Position numbers and translations under genes: made by a program | In this document: positions 1 through 8,718 of the stretch, in pieces | Position numbering within the stretch: the first letter of the stretch is position 1 | Layout: the number at the start of each line of letters is the position of its first letter | DNA from: Fischerella sp. PCC 9605 | Lineage (GTDB): Bacteria; Cyanobacteriota; Cyanobacteriia; Cyanobacteriales; Nostocaceae | Assembly: GCF_000517105.1 (NCBI RefSeq) | Contig: NZ_KI912149.1 | Coordinates: forward strand, 62,280 to 126,279 | DNA length: 64,000 nucleotides | Reading direction: 5' to 3' | The notes under the pieces: model-generated | Told to the model about the DNA's origin: nothing | Databases searched by the model: none | The model's input: the letters and a program-made list of their open reading frames with translations, nothing else

Positions 1-227
1 TTTTGGGGCAAGCGTTTGTTGTCATCTTATACAAGTGTCAGTTCAGAAACTGTCACTCACCCAAGTCCTCGTTTTATCTCAGAAAAGATATTCTTATTTT
101 GTGCAAGGAGTGATACCACTTCACCATATGTTTGCCACAGGTTAATTTCGTAATACCTTCTATATTCAGGGATATTGCGAATATCAAATGTTGCATCAAA
201 CAAGTGAATTGGTATGGAATTATACTA

Positions 228-264
228 AAAAGCGCTTGAGCCAGGAAAATTCTCAAGCGCTTTT
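228..264 (+). terminator. Probable rho-independent terminator
   Basis: A perfect 13-bp stem (AAAAGCGCTTGAG paired with CTCAAGCGCTTTT) with an 11-nt loop ends in a T run on the plus strand. It would terminate a plus-strand transcript entering from the left edge. Confidence 0.6.
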
Positions 265-432
265 ACGTGTTGATTATTTGTCATTCATCATTTTTTAGCT
301 GTTTAGTTGTTAGGTGTTAGTTGTTGTTTGTTGATTTTTGGGCAATAGTGATTTGCGATACTAAATATTGCTAGTACTCACTAAATACCGTGAGGGCGCA
401 AAGCTTTGCGCCCCCACTAACCACTAACCAAT

Positions 433-460
433 GTAGAGACGTGCCATGGCACGTCTCTAC
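433..460. repeat. 28-bp perfect palindrome, intergenic copy
   Basis: A perfect palindrome built from the half-site GTAGAGACGTGCCA lies just downstream of leuS. An almost identical palindrome, with GCG in place of GTG, is embedded in the leuS coding sequence at 1918-1945. It looks like a small dispersed repeat. Confidence 0.85.
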
Positions 461-472
461 AACCACTAACTA

Positions 473-3052
473 CTAACCAAGAACAAAATTAATCAACTTA
501 CCAGGCACCACAATCACCTTTTTAATCTCTTTGCCTTCGAGGTAGCGCTTGCCAACTTCAGATTCACAGGCATACCTCTCCAACTCTGCTTTATCTGCTT
601 GTGCCGGAACTTGAATCGCACCGCGAGTTTTACCCATAATCTGGATCACTAAGTTAATTTCATCAGCAACCAATGCCGCAGAGTCATACTTAGGCCAGGC
701 TTCAGTGTGGACTGAGTTGGTGTTACCCAATAAATGCCACAACTCATCGGCGATGTGGGGTGCAAAAGGTGCCAGCATGACAACTAAAGTCTGAATACCT
801 TCCGCATATACTGGCGAATCTTTACAGGTAGCATCAGTGAGGGCGTTACTTAACTTCATCAATTCCGAAATAGCTGTGTTGAATTGATATTCACCCTCTA
901 CGTCTTCGCTGACTTCTTTAATAGCAGTGTGAATTGCCCGCCGCAAGTCTTTTTCTGGTTTACTCTGTTGATTTTCTTGATTGTCAACTGGTCTTGGTTG
1001 ATTGATAAAATCAGCCACCAAGCGCCAAACCCGATTCAAAAAGCGGAATTGCCCTTCTACGTCTGCTTCATCCCATTCCAAGTCTTTTTCTGGCGGTGCT
1101 TTGAACAGAATGAACATCCGGGCGGTGTCTACACCATATTTAGCAATTACATCTTCCGGCGCTACACCGTTGCCCTTTGACTTGGACATGGTGGCGTAAA
1201 TGCGTTGGAGTGGTTCACCTGTTTGGGGATCGCGGGGATCGGCAGGATTGACGAGGTGGGAAGGAACCCACTTATCTTTACCAGACTTGTTGGGATTGAA
1301 GTAAGTCAAACCCTGTACCATGCCCTGAGTCAACAGGCGTTGGAAAGGTTCGTCAAAGTTTAACAAGCCTCTGTCTCGCAATACTTTGGTAAAGAAGCGC
1401 GAATACAACAAGTGCAAAATCGCGTGTTCAATTCCACCCACGTACTGATCCACGGGCATCCAGTCATTTACCTTAGTGGGATCGAAAATCTGCTGTTCAT
1501 TCTTGGCATCGGGATAGCGCAAGAAATACCACGACGAATCAATAAAAGTATCCATCGTGTCAGTTTCCCGCTTTGCTGGTGTGCCGCAAGTTGGGCAAGG
1601 TACATTCACCCAGCTTTCCAACTTAGCCAAAGGCGAACCACCGCGTCCGGTGAATTCTACGTTTTCAGGTAACAACACTGGCAAGTCTTGATCCGGGACA
1701 GGCACCGCACCACAGTTGGGACAGTGAATAATGGGAATGGGTGCGCCCCAGTAACGTTGCCGGGAAATCAACCAATCCCGCAAACGATACTGTACACGTT
1801 CTTTGCCAAAACCTTGTTTTTCTGCATATTCCACGATCGCTTTTTTGGCGTCTGTGGAATTCATGCGATCGAATTGACTGGAATTCACCAATATCCCAGG
1901 TTCAGTGTATGCCTCTTGTAGAGACGCGCCATGGCGCGTCTCTACATTATCGGGAGGCACGATAACTACCTTGATTGGCAAGTTCTGTTCTTTAGCAAAC
2001 TTAAAATCTCGGGCGTCGTGTGCAGGCACACCCATGACTGCACCAGTACCGTACTCATACAGTACATAATCAGCAATCCAGATCGGAATCTCCTCACCCG
2101 TAAACGGGTTAATTGCCTTGCCACCTGTGGGGATTCCTCGCTTGGGCTTATCTTCAGCAGTGCGTTCCAACTCGCTTTGGTTAGTAACCTCTTGCACAAA
2201 CGCTTCCACCACTGCTTGCTGTTCGGGTGCAGTCACCTGTTTTGTCAAAGGATGTTCTGGCGCTAACACTACATAGCTAACGCCGTAAACCGTATCTGGG
2301 CGTGTGGTATACACGCCAATTTTTTCATCCATCCCCACTACCGGGAATTCCAAGTACGCACCAGTAGATTTGCCAATCCAGTTCGCCTGCATCAACTTGA
2401 CACGTTCCGGCCATCCTGGCAACTTGTCCAAGTCATTCAACAACTCTTCGGCGTAGTCGGTAATCTTCAAAAACCACTGCCGCAATAATTTGCGTTCGAC
2501 TTTCGCACCACTGCGCCAAGAACGTCCTTCGCTGTCAACTTGTTCGTTTGCCAGTACAGTTTGGTCAACGGGATCCCAGTTAACTGCTGCTTCCTTTTGG
2601 TAAGCTAACCCCGCTTGATAAAACTGCAAGAAAATCCATTGTGTCCACTTATAATAATCTGGCGAACAAGTAGCTAATTCGCAGTCCCAATCAATTGACA
2701 AACCGAGACGCTGCAATTGCTGCCGCATCAGGTCGATATTTTGATAAGTCCACTTCGACGGGGGAACGCCTCGGTCAATGGCGGCGTTTTCTGCTGGCAA
2801 ACCAAAGGCATCCCAACCCATCGGATGCAGTACCCGATACCCTTGCATTCGCTTGAGGCGGGCAATCACATCGGTAATCGTATAATTACGGACGTGACCC
2901 ATGTGCAGGCTACCCGATGGATAGGGGAACATGGACAGGGCGTAGTATTTTGGCTTGTGATTATCTGTAGAAGTTTTGTCTAAGCCAAGTTCAATCCATG
3001 TTCGTTGCCATTTTTCCTCTAATGCGGTTGGGTTATATCGGGATGAATCCAC
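473..3052 (-). CDS. leuS: Leucyl-tRNA synthetase
   Basis: Class I aminoacyl-tRNA synthetase that charges tRNA-Leu in the cytoplasm. The HIGH motif appears as HMGH near residue 50, the KMSKS motif as MSKSKGN, and the CPNCG and CPTCG pairs form the zinc-binding insertion. The CP1 editing domain lies in the middle and the anticodon-binding domain at the C-terminus. The start is taken as GTG at 3052 because AGGAG lies six bases upstream and the family N-terminus ([13 protein letters not shown]) begins there; the frame is open 28 codons further. The predicted length of 859 aa is normal for the family. Codons near residue 370 come from a 28-bp palindromic repeat and add about ten residues ([10 protein letters not shown]) to the editing-domain region. 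The gene is divergent from the next gene. Confidence 0.97.
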   Translation of the reverse strand: MDSSRYNPTALEEKWQRTWIELGLDKTSTDNHKPKYYALSMFPYPSGSLHMGHVRNYTITDVIARLKRMQGYRVLHPMGWDAFGLPAENAAIDRGVPPSKWTYQNIDLMRQQLQRLGLSIDWDCELATCSPDYYKWTQWIFLQFYQAGLAYQKEAAVNWDPVDQTVLANEQVDSEGRSWRSGAKVERKLLRQWFLKITDYAEELLNDLDKLPGWPERVKLMQANWIGKSTGAYLEFPVVGMDEKIGVYTTRPDTVYGVSYVVLAPEHPLTKQVTAPEQQAVVEAFVQEVTNQSELERTAEDKPKRGIPTGGKAINPFTGEEIPIWIADYVLYEYGTGAVMGVPAHDARDFKFAKEQNLPIKVVIVPPDNVETRHGASLQEAYTEPGILVNSSQFDRMNSTDAKKAIVEYAEKQGFGKERVQYRLRDWLISRQRYWGAPIPIIHCPNCGAVPVPDQDLPVLLPENVEFTGRGGSPLAKLESWVNVPCPTCGTPAKRETDTMDTFIDSSWYFLRYPDAKNEQQIFDPTKVNDWMPVDQYVGGIEHAILHLLYSRFFTKVLRDRGLLNFDEPFQRLLTQGMVQGLTYFNPNKSGKDKWVPSHLVNPADPRDPQTGEPLQRIYATMSKSKGNGVAPEDVIAKYGVDTARMFILFKAPPEKDLEWDEADVEGQFRFLNRVWRLVADFINQPRPVDNQENQQSKPEKDLRRAIHTAIKEVSEDVEGEYQFNTAISELMKLSNALTDATCKDSPVYAEGIQTLVVMLAPFAPHIADELWHLLGNTNSVHTEAWPKYDSAALVADEINLVIQIMGKTRGAIQVPAQADKAELERYACESEVGKRYLEGKEIKKVIVVPGKLINFVLG
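1918..1945. repeat. 28-bp palindrome inserted in frame in leuS
   Basis: A perfect palindrome with half-site GTAGAGACGCGCCA, the same family as the one at 433-460. It is read through in frame as part of leuS and its encoded residues look unlike the surrounding conserved sequence. Confidence 0.85.
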
Positions 3053-3139
3053 CGAAAACTCTCCTACTGGACTGTAATCATGTCTGCCTCCATATTTTAG
3101 ATGATGGTAGGCAGAGTAACAGGTCGGGTAAAACAAACA

Positions 3140-3580
3140 ATGACTGATTTAAATGAAAAATCTTCTGGTTTGCTACGGGTGTTTGTCTACGGCACCCTCA
3201 AACCAGGAGAAGTTAATTATAAAAGGTACTGCGATCGCAAAGTTGTGAATGCTACGAAAGCATTTGCACTGGGTAAACTCTTTGAGCTCCCTCAAGGCTA
3301 TCCGGCAATGACGCTAGGGGATAGCCGTGTCTATGGGTATTTACTAGAGTTTAGCGTTCTAGAAGTTCTGGATGAATTAGACGAACTGGAAGATTACTAC
3401 CCTGCTAAACCTGCATCCGAAAATTTATATAATCGGCAAAAAATAGAAGTGTACGATCTGCAAGGGCGATCGCTTGGTTGGGCTTGGGTTTACTTGATGA
3501 CGCCGGAAATGGTTGACAAATTAGGAGGCGTACTCCAAGCTAATGGCTGGTGGAGCAGCATTAATAATTATGAATTATAA
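3140..3580 (+). CDS. Gamma-glutamylcyclotransferase-like (AIG2/GGCT) protein
   Basis: A 146-aa protein of the GGCT/AIG2 fold. The signature [14 protein letters not shown] near the N-terminus matches the glycine-rich substrate loop of the family. The acidic stretch [10 protein letters not shown] contains the expected catalytic-type glutamate. Members cleave gamma-glutamyl amines or peptides by cyclisation, but many bacterial ones have unknown substrates. ATG at 3140 is preferred because the conserved core starts soon after it; an in-frame ATG at 3101 would place the start in the leuS upstream region. The gene is divergent from leuS, so the promoters of both genes lie within about 90 bp. Confidence 0.8.
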   Translation: MTDLNEKSSGLLRVFVYGTLKPGEVNYKRYCDRKVVNATKAFALGKLFELPQGYPAMTLGDSRVYGYLLEFSVLEVLDELDELEDYYPAKPASENLYNRQKIEVYDLQGRSLGWAWVYLMTPEMVDKLGGVLQANGWWSSINNYEL

Positions 3581-3716
3581 ATTATGAATTATGAAAATTT
3601 TTTATCATTCATAATTCATACATTATTGATGAGTTTCCTGCTTCTGATTTAGCTCATCATTTGAAATGATGAGCTATGCAAATTTTTTATCATTCATAAT
3701 CCATAATTCATAATTA
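3581..3716. repeat. AATTATG tandem repeats with bidirectional hairpin
   Basis: The gap between convergent genes is filled with AATTATGAATTATG-type repeats on both sides. A 12-bp inverted repeat (AGCTCATCATTT, one-base centre) lies at 3651-3675 and is followed by a T run. It probably acts as a bidirectional terminator. Confidence 0.65.
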
Positions 3717-4334
3717 TTAATGATATTCGTTTTCTATATCCAACGGTTGAAGTTGCTTTAGTTGATTCATAGGTTCTTCTGGAGAAGTTTCTGCGGCTTT
3801 GGGAATGGGGAGGATGGGGTCATTGATAGCAACCATCAACGATGGGACAGAAATAGGCTGTGACGTTGTTGGTTGTGCTTGTTCTGCTGATGGTCTTTTA
3901 GCAATTTGTTGGGTTGCGTATTCACCACCTGGTACTAAGCCAGATACCGCACCAATGATAGTAGCGGCTATGGCTGTACCCCCCCATAGTAAAGCTAGGC
4001 GCGAACGACGACGCAAACGAGCCATGACTTGTTGGACTGTCTGTTCCACTGGCTGTGGCTGCGGTACTGGCATAGTCCGCAAACCTTGGCGCAGTTTCAG
4101 AAGCCTTTCATACAAAGATTGAACAGCGGGATCGTTTGCCAGCCATTCTTCCACCTGCCTGCGTTCGGCAGCTGTAACTTCACCATCGAGATAAGCACTC
4201 AATAACTCGAAGCGATCGCGCTTCACCATATCCATAGCACCCGTTGATTCATTGGTATACTTTACATTTTCATCTGACAAATCTTGATGAAATTGCAAGT
4301 TGGAACCGTCATTCAAGTGAGAATCAGTAGTCAT
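3717..4334 (-). CDS. Membrane anti-sigma factor, partner of the ECF sigma factor
   Basis: A 205-aa protein with an N-terminal anti-sigma fold (about residues 38-90, core LLSAYLDGEVTAAERRQVEEW), one transmembrane helix at about 113-134, and a proline/glutamine-rich C-terminal part outside the membrane. The usual HxxxCxxC zinc motif is absent, so this is a zinc-free variant. It follows the ECF sigma gene by 156 bp on the same strand. It presumably holds the sigma factor at the membrane until an envelope signal releases it. It resembles the SapG-type partner described for SigG in Nostoc; that name is inferred from gene order. Confidence 0.82.
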   Translation of the reverse strand: MTTDSHLNDGSNLQFHQDLSDENVKYTNESTGAMDMVKRDRFELLSAYLDGEVTAAERRQVEEWLANDPAVQSLYERLLKLRQGLRTMPVPQPQPVEQTVQQVMARLRRRSRLALLWGGTAIAATIIGAVSGLVPGGEYATQQIAKRPSAEQAQPTTSQPISVPSLMVAINDPILPIPKAAETSPEEPMNQLKQLQPLDIENEYH

Positions 4335-4490
4335 CTTAACATTATTACCAATTCACGCACGGGTAAAAACAGCCAACTAATTTGGCCAGACTAATCATCA
4401 TTTCTCCTTTGGCAGAAGTACTCTGCACGATCTTTAAGAATCTTAATGAAATATAAAATTCTGCCATCAACCGAAAGACGAAACTTTAAA

Positions 4491-5147
4491 CTAGGAATCA
4501 AGATAATTTTGTAACTGGGTTTGCAATCTGGATCTGGCTCTGGCAATTCTTGATTTTACCGTTCCCAAGGAAACCCCTGTGATTTCGGCAATTTCTTCAT
4601 ACGCCATACCTTCGATTTCCCTCAGAACAATAGTTGTGCGGAACACCTCCGGTAGATCGGCGATCGCTTCCCGCAATTGCTCATAGAATTCTCTAGTTGT
4701 AAGTTCTTCCTCTGGTCCGGGAGTATCTCCGGCAATCTCCCAGTCCATTTCGCCATCATCTACTGAACGGGGAGCATCCAGTGAGAGAGGACTGACAACA
4801 CGCTTGCGTTTCCGTAACTCGTCGTAAAACAAGTTGGTAGCAATGCGACTTAACCAGCCCCGAAATTTAGATGGTTCTTGCAATCGGTGAATATTCCGAT
4901 ACACCCGAATCCAAACTTCTTGAGCCAAATCAGCTCGATCGGACCAATCCGGAGCTAAATGGTATAACACCCTATCTACTTGGGATTGATAACGTCGCAG
5001 TAGTTCCGCGAACGCAGCACGATCGGGGCGCAGTCCAATTTGACAGCGCAAAATCAAATCGTGGTTAGAAAGTTTATCAACTTGCACTGATGCTTCCGGA
5101 AGCCTTGCATCAACAGTTGACCAGGATACAGTAATCGATTGGCTCAT
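4491..5147 (-). CDS. sigG: ECF RNA polymerase sigma factor (SigG-like)
   Basis: A 218-aa group 4 sigma factor. Region 2 covers about residues 45-115 (DLAQEVWIRVYRNI, then FRGWLSRIATNLFYDELRKRKR). Region 4 covers about 155-210 (LPEVFRTTIVLREIEGMAYE, then the helix-turn-helix GVSLGTVKSRIARAR). The linker carries acidic residues as in other cyanobacterial SigG proteins. Regions 1.1 and 3 are lacking. It would direct RNA polymerase to stress or envelope promoters. The upstream DNA contains a good match to an ECF promoter (5180-5207), which suggests autoregulation. Family assignment is sure; the letter G rests on recalled similarity and the adjacent anti-sigma gene. Confidence 0.88.
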   Translation of the reverse strand: MSQSITVSWSTVDARLPEASVQVDKLSNHDLILRCQIGLRPDRAAFAELLRRYQSQVDRVLYHLAPDWSDRADLAQEVWIRVYRNIHRLQEPSKFRGWLSRIATNLFYDELRKRKRVVSPLSLDAPRSVDDGEMDWEIAGDTPGPEEELTTREFYEQLREAIADLPEVFRTTIVLREIEGMAYEEIAEITGVSLGTVKSRIARARSRLQTQLQNYLDS

Positions 5148-5508
5148 AGATCGTACTGGCTGAAAATCATCCCTATCTATTAGAGCTACTTATCTGCCGG
5201 ATGTTCCATATATGAGTGACGGATTTATGACTGGAACACAGGATATTTGGCAATACCTATCCCTCTCGGATACGGTGACGTGATGCATACCTGTGCCAGC
5301 AATTATCACTGACTATCCACTATTGACAAATAAGTATTAACAATGTAAACAATTAGGCGTTAGCAAACTACCAAAATCAACTTAAAAACTGTTGGCAAAA
5401 CACAGCGCTGCTTTTGAAGAGAACCGTCTCTTTCAAAGATTGCAGCGTTTGATAGCTAAGTACACAGCAAACATTGATTTAACCAATGTTTAGTAACCAA
5501 CAAAACTG
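5148..5508. other. Intergenic region upstream of the sigma operon
   Basis: This 361-bp stretch separates the ECF sigma gene from a small minus-strand peptide gene. Apart from the promoter candidate nothing gene-like is visible. Confidence 0.6.
5180..5207 (-). promoter_or_regulatory. Putative ECF-type promoter of the sigma/anti-sigma operon
   Basis: On the minus strand GGAAC (5207-5203) is followed after 18 bases by TCTAA (5184-5180). This matches the sigma-E-type layout GGAAC-N18-TCnnA, and the sigma gene starts 33 bases further on. Inferred from spacing and position. Confidence 0.45.
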
Positions 5509-5661
5509 CTATTTTTGTGGCAATCTTACTAGAATCGTAGACGATGGTTCTTTGTGATGCTGATAATTAGCACCAGTATTAGATTGTTCGGGCACACGAA
5601 CTTGCAAAAAGAAATTGAGTGAAAATGTAACTGTTATCGCTAACAATAGTTTTTCCAACAT
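5509..5661 (-). CDS. Small hydrophobic-leader peptide (50 aa)
   Basis: ATG at 5661 is preceded by GGGAG with seven bases of spacing, a good ribosome-binding site, and the frame runs 50 codons to TAG. Residues 3-21 (EKLLLAITVTFSLNFFLQV) form a hydrophobic segment that could be a signal peptide or membrane anchor. The rest is short, polar and rich in Q, H, S and T. I do not recognise the family. It lies upstream of the sigma/anti-sigma pair on the same strand, so it might belong to the same envelope response, but that is inference. Codon use and the ribosome-binding site argue for a real gene. Confidence 0.5.
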   Translation of the reverse strand: MLEKLLLAITVTFSLNFFLQVRVPEQSNTGANYQHHKEPSSTILVRLPQK

Positions 5662-6147
5662 GGTCTTTCTCCCACCCACACCATTAACACTATTAGTGAT
5701 TGATTGCTGCGCCTGTTGGGTTCCAGGGAGTAAAAATACTCACCTAGATTTTTATAGATACTGGGTATTGGTTACTTGGTACTGGGAAAACTCTTTTTCA
5801 AATCCACCCGGTTCCCGATCGCCAGTCCCTAGTCTCATCGACATATACGCAATGGCAAAATCTGTATAGCCCTAGTTTGCCCACGGGTATGGACAAATTC
5901 ATAATGGAACTGCTAAAAGTTTGTAAATTTTTGGTGGCCGAATGACCAAGACTGGGGATAGGGTATTGGTGATTGGGGATTGGGAGAAGATTCTTTTCAT
6001 CTCCTACCTAGTCCCCAGTCCCTAATCCCCAGTCCCCAGTCCCTAGTAAATACACAACATGCAAAGCGGCTTCCGAAAAGTTAGAGTAAGTTAGAAAAAA
6101 CTGTTAGCTGATGCAAAGTCAAAAGGGTATGTTGGAGAGAATAGACA
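5662..6147. other. Intergenic region with inverted CCCAGTC repeats
   Basis: This stretch contains GGGGATTGGG-type units at about 5950-5990 and the complementary CCCAGTCCCTAATCCCCAGT-type units at 6007-6047. They form a long imperfect hairpin of tandem heptamers. A plus-strand open frame at 5615-5869 is not supported. The 3' end carries the GGAGAG ribosome-binding site of the next gene. Confidence 0.65.
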
Positions 6148-6810
6148 ATGGCGATGGTAAGAAATGAATCTGTAGCGCGTGTAGGGATGCTGCTTTGTTT
6201 TGGCACAGCAATCTTATCTCTCGCTCTCCATTGGGGTATTTCCGATCCTATGACATCTCCTGCTCCGACTGGATCTGGCAGAGATAACGTAGCGAGAGCA
6301 GCAGATACTGCCAAAAAAACTCAACCTCTGGTGCAAGCTGACTCTAACCCGATAAAGTCGCTGTTGGCTCAAGTTCCAATTCCAGAAAAACCCTCCACTA
6401 TTCTTGCATCTGCCGACCAGACAAAAGTGATAGTTGATTTAAGCGATCGCCGCGTCTATGTTTATCGCCAAGATCAAGTTATCGCCAGTTATCCAACTGG
6501 TATCGGTAAAAAAGGCTGGGAAACCCCCACAGGCTCCTTCCAAATCGATAATATGCGACGCAACCCTATCTGGCGTCACCCTATCACTGGCAAAGTATTT
6601 CCACCAGGAGCAGATAGCCCTCTTGGCGATCGATGGATAGGTTTTTGGTCAGATGGGCGTAATAAAATTGGTTTCCACGGCACACCAACACTAGATAACA
6701 ACCTAGTAGGTAGTGCTGTGTCCCACGGCTGCTTGCGTATGCGTAATCCTGATGTGCGCTTGTTATACAAACAGGTACGTGTAGGGACAACAGTGGAAGT
6801 ACGACAATAG
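6148..6810 (+). CDS. L,D-transpeptidase (YkuD family)
   Basis: A 220-aa exported or membrane-anchored protein with a hydrophobic N-terminal segment at about residues 10-30 and a YkuD domain from about 92 to 219. The catalytic motif is complete: H177 in GFHGT and the SHGCLRMRN stretch with H193 and the nucleophile C195. Members make 3-3 crosslinks in peptidoglycan or attach proteins to it in the periplasm, acting on the L,D bond of stem peptides. GGAGAG eight bases before ATG 6148 supports the start. It is convergent with the next gene, and the two share one hairpin. Confidence 0.93.
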   Translation: MAMVRNESVARVGMLLCFGTAILSLALHWGISDPMTSPAPTGSGRDNVARAADTAKKTQPLVQADSNPIKSLLAQVPIPEKPSTILASADQTKVIVDLSDRRVYVYRQDQVIASYPTGIGKKGWETPTGSFQIDNMRRNPIWRHPITGKVFPPGADSPLGDRWIGFWSDGRNKIGFHGTPTLDNNLVGSAVSHGCLRMRNPDVRLLYKQVRVGTTVEVRQ

Positions 6811-6875
6811 TCATTAGTCATTTGTCCTTTGTCATTTATTCTTCACAAATGACAAAGGACAAATGACTAATGACT
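6809..6875. terminator. 29-bp perfect hairpin made of ATGACAAAGG-type repeats
   Basis: The arms 6809-6837 and 6847-6875 are perfect reverse complements with a nine-base loop. They are built from the TCATTTGTCCTTTG short tandem repeat. The hairpin starts at the last bases of the L,D-transpeptidase stop codon and includes the stop codon of the convergent gene. It probably ends both transcripts. Confidence 0.7.
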
Positions 6876-7428
6876 AAGATTGCATTTTTCGTTCAAAGTT
6901 TGGTGCGTAGTCTTGGAGTAAATTACTGACTTGCCTAAGAATTTCGTTACCAGTGTTTTTACCCAAGACCTGCCTTTCTGGAAAGAAATTGGGTCGATCT
7001 AGGTAGCGAGCGATCGCCTCGCCAATTTGCTGGGCAATTAACTCTTGCAGTTCTGTCTTGGCGTGCTGGCGCTGGTAGCTGGCGCCTTCTTCTGTTGTTG
7101 CATACAGAGGAGGCAGACGATTGAGGGCGTAAGCGGCGATATCCCCAACTTCTAGGGAAGTTTCGCTGGTAGCTTCTATTTCAGCTACGCGGGCGATCGC
7201 TTCTGTGAGTACCAACTCTTCCATGACATTAATGAACTGTTTGCGTGGTACCGCCATCACTTCACCAGTCAACAGCGCCCCCATCAGCCGATCTAGCGCC
7301 ATGTACTCTTCTATAGAGAGTTCATTGGCATTATCACAGATTCGCCCAACTTCTGCTTCCATTGCTGGTGTCAGATAACCATCCTGGAGAGCTTGTTGCA
7401 CAATTTTTTCTATACTCATAACGCTCAT
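6874..7428 (-). CDS. ComFB-like domain protein
   Basis: A 184-aa soluble protein. The middle part (about residues 64-120) with NVMEELVL, EVGDIAAYALNRLPPLY and YQRQHA matches the ComFB family. In cyanobacteria, ComFB-like proteins have been linked to cyclic dinucleotide binding and competence or motility control; that role is inferred here. The cysteine pair found in many ComFB proteins before the DIAAYALN motif is not present (SLEVGD instead). An alternative start codon lies three residues in (MSIEK). No operon partner is seen. Confidence 0.78.
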   Translation of the reverse strand: MSVMSIEKIVQQALQDGYLTPAMEAEVGRICDNANELSIEEYMALDRLMGALLTGEVMAVPRKQFINVMEELVLTEAIARVAEIEATSETSLEVGDIAAYALNRLPPLYATTEEGASYQRQHAKTELQELIAQQIGEAIARYLDRPNFFPERQVLGKNTGNEILRQVSNLLQDYAPNFERKMQS

Positions 7429-7514
7429 ATTCTATAAGCCACCCAAGCAAGGTAAGGACGGTACCAATCCGATTTACTCTGCCCAATTATAAGAGCAAAA
7501 ACATGTAAAAACTA

Positions 7515-8438
7515 CTATTTAACACTTAAGTATCGCCACGGTGTTGGGTCAACAGATTGACCGTTGACATATAAACCCCAGTGCAAGTGAGGACCTGTGG
7601 ATGCACCAGTGGAACCCACTGTGCCAATTACTTGACCAGGTTTGACCATATCGCCTTCTTTGACTTTAATGCGGCTCAGGTGCATAAAAATACTTGTCAC
7701 TCCTTGACCGTGATCGACGCCAACAACGTTACCGTGAACCCGGAAACCCTCAGATACCGTTCCCACCAAAGCAACTCGCCCAGCAGCTGGAGCAACTACG
7801 GGTGAACCCGCAGCACCAGCATAGTCAACGCCGCGATGGTAGTAATCCTTTGCAAATTTACCATTATAGTAGCGACGCACACCATAAATTGTGGAGATTC
7901 TTCCCGCATTTGGCTTAATAAAAGCCCCATTCCAATATTTTTTAGGTGTTTGCAAAGCTTTAAATTCTGCTACACGCTTGAGTTCGTATTCTGTAGCTTT
8001 TACTCCCGCTTTACCGGGGGGTAAGTTAATGCGTTGTACGGGGAATTTGCGATCGCGCACTTGCACCGACAAGTTTTGTACTTGACCATTTGCCGAAACC
8101 TGAATTTTTCTGGTTCCTGACTTTTCTAGTGGTGTTGTGGGAATAAAAGCTCGATACTGATTAGGAGCAATAGCAAATGCAGGGTAAGTTTTATCTCCGG
8201 TATTGACTGTCGGCTTCGGATCACCTCCAAGATCATCTACATTTATGAACACCGATAGCGTATCTCCCAACTTAGGCTGGGATGGATTCACTCGTACCTG
8301 TAAAGCGTCTGCTGGTAATGTTAGAGCAATGGGAACAGCGGCTAATGTCCCCGCTATTATTTTGGTGGTAAGACGATTGACTTTCAAATTTGGCAAAGAT
8401 AAAGGGAGCAACTTCTGAATACGATATGCGGTAGTCAT
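7515..8438 (-). CDS. M23 family metallopeptidase (LytM-type)
   Basis: A 307-aa protein with a hydrophobic N-terminal export signal (about residues 25-46, ending near PADA), a beta-rich linker region, and a C-terminal LytM/lysostaphin domain (about 175-300). The zinc ligands are intact: H201 and D205 in HRGVDYAG and H286 in GPHLHWG, with H253 in FMHLS nearby. Such enzymes cut peptidoglycan crosslinks or, as here with one LytM domain and a periplasmic linker, act in cell-wall turnover. It is a single gene with no close operon partner. Confidence 0.92.
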   Translation of the reverse strand: MTTAYRIQKLLPLSLPNLKVNRLTTKIIAGTLAAVPIALTLPADALQVRVNPSQPKLGDTLSVFINVDDLGGDPKPTVNTGDKTYPAFAIAPNQYRAFIPTTPLEKSGTRKIQVSANGQVQNLSVQVRDRKFPVQRINLPPGKAGVKATEYELKRVAEFKALQTPKKYWNGAFIKPNAGRISTIYGVRRYYNGKFAKDYYHRGVDYAGAAGSPVVAPAAGRVALVGTVSEGFRVHGNVVGVDHGQGVTSIFMHLSRIKVKEGDMVKPGQVIGTVGSTGASTGPHLHWGLYVNGQSVDPTPWRYLSVK

Positions 8439-8563
8439 AGAGATACAAAAAATCCTTGCTGCTGTTGAACAACAGACTAACCTAGAAGCCGTAGAGTTTC
8501 CCGCCTCGAAGTAGATTTTCAGAAATAATACTTTGTAATGTAATATTTGTAACTTGTCAAGTG

Positions 8564-8686
8564 CTAGTGGTCTATTACATTAGTTTTGATAAGTTGTGAA
8601 AGTTCGTAGTTAGGGCTTTAGCCCTTGAAATTGAGCGATAAATCGCTCACTACAAACCTCTGATAATTAATGACACAGACCACTAG
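8564..8686. repeat. MITE-like element of 123 bp
   Basis: Ends are CTAGTGGTCT (8564-8573) and its exact reverse complement AGACCACTAG (8677-8686). Similarity between the ends continues inward past the next CATTA. Inside are two small hairpins, AGGGCTTTAGCCCT and GAGCGATAAATCGCTC. It has no coding capacity. It fills most of the gap between the M23 peptidase and the permease gene. Confidence 0.65.
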
Positions 8687-8718
8687 CCCTGCACTAACAT
8701 TATTTTTGCTCGGTGGTT

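Larger units (their letters stand above)
1..472. other. Left-edge noncoding region
   Basis: No convincing gene is visible. Positions 1-153 are open in the first plus frame and could be the tail of a gene entering from the left, but the translation resembles no family and 50 open codons can arise by chance. A terminator-like hairpin lies at 228-264. Positions 300-335 and 415-480 carry short tandem repeats of the TTAGTTGTTAG / CACTAACCACTAAC kind, typical of Nostocales intergenic DNA. A 28-bp palindrome sits at 433-460. Confidence 0.6.

Noticed and set aside
1-153. Open first frame at the left edge as the tail of a gene
   Set aside because: Translation does not look like a conserved protein; 50 open codons are compatible with chance. 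Only noted in the region entry.
5615-5869. Plus-strand open frame of 84 codons
   Set aside because: It overlaps a better-supported minus-strand peptide gene and continues into simple repeats; no ribosome-binding site or family similarity.
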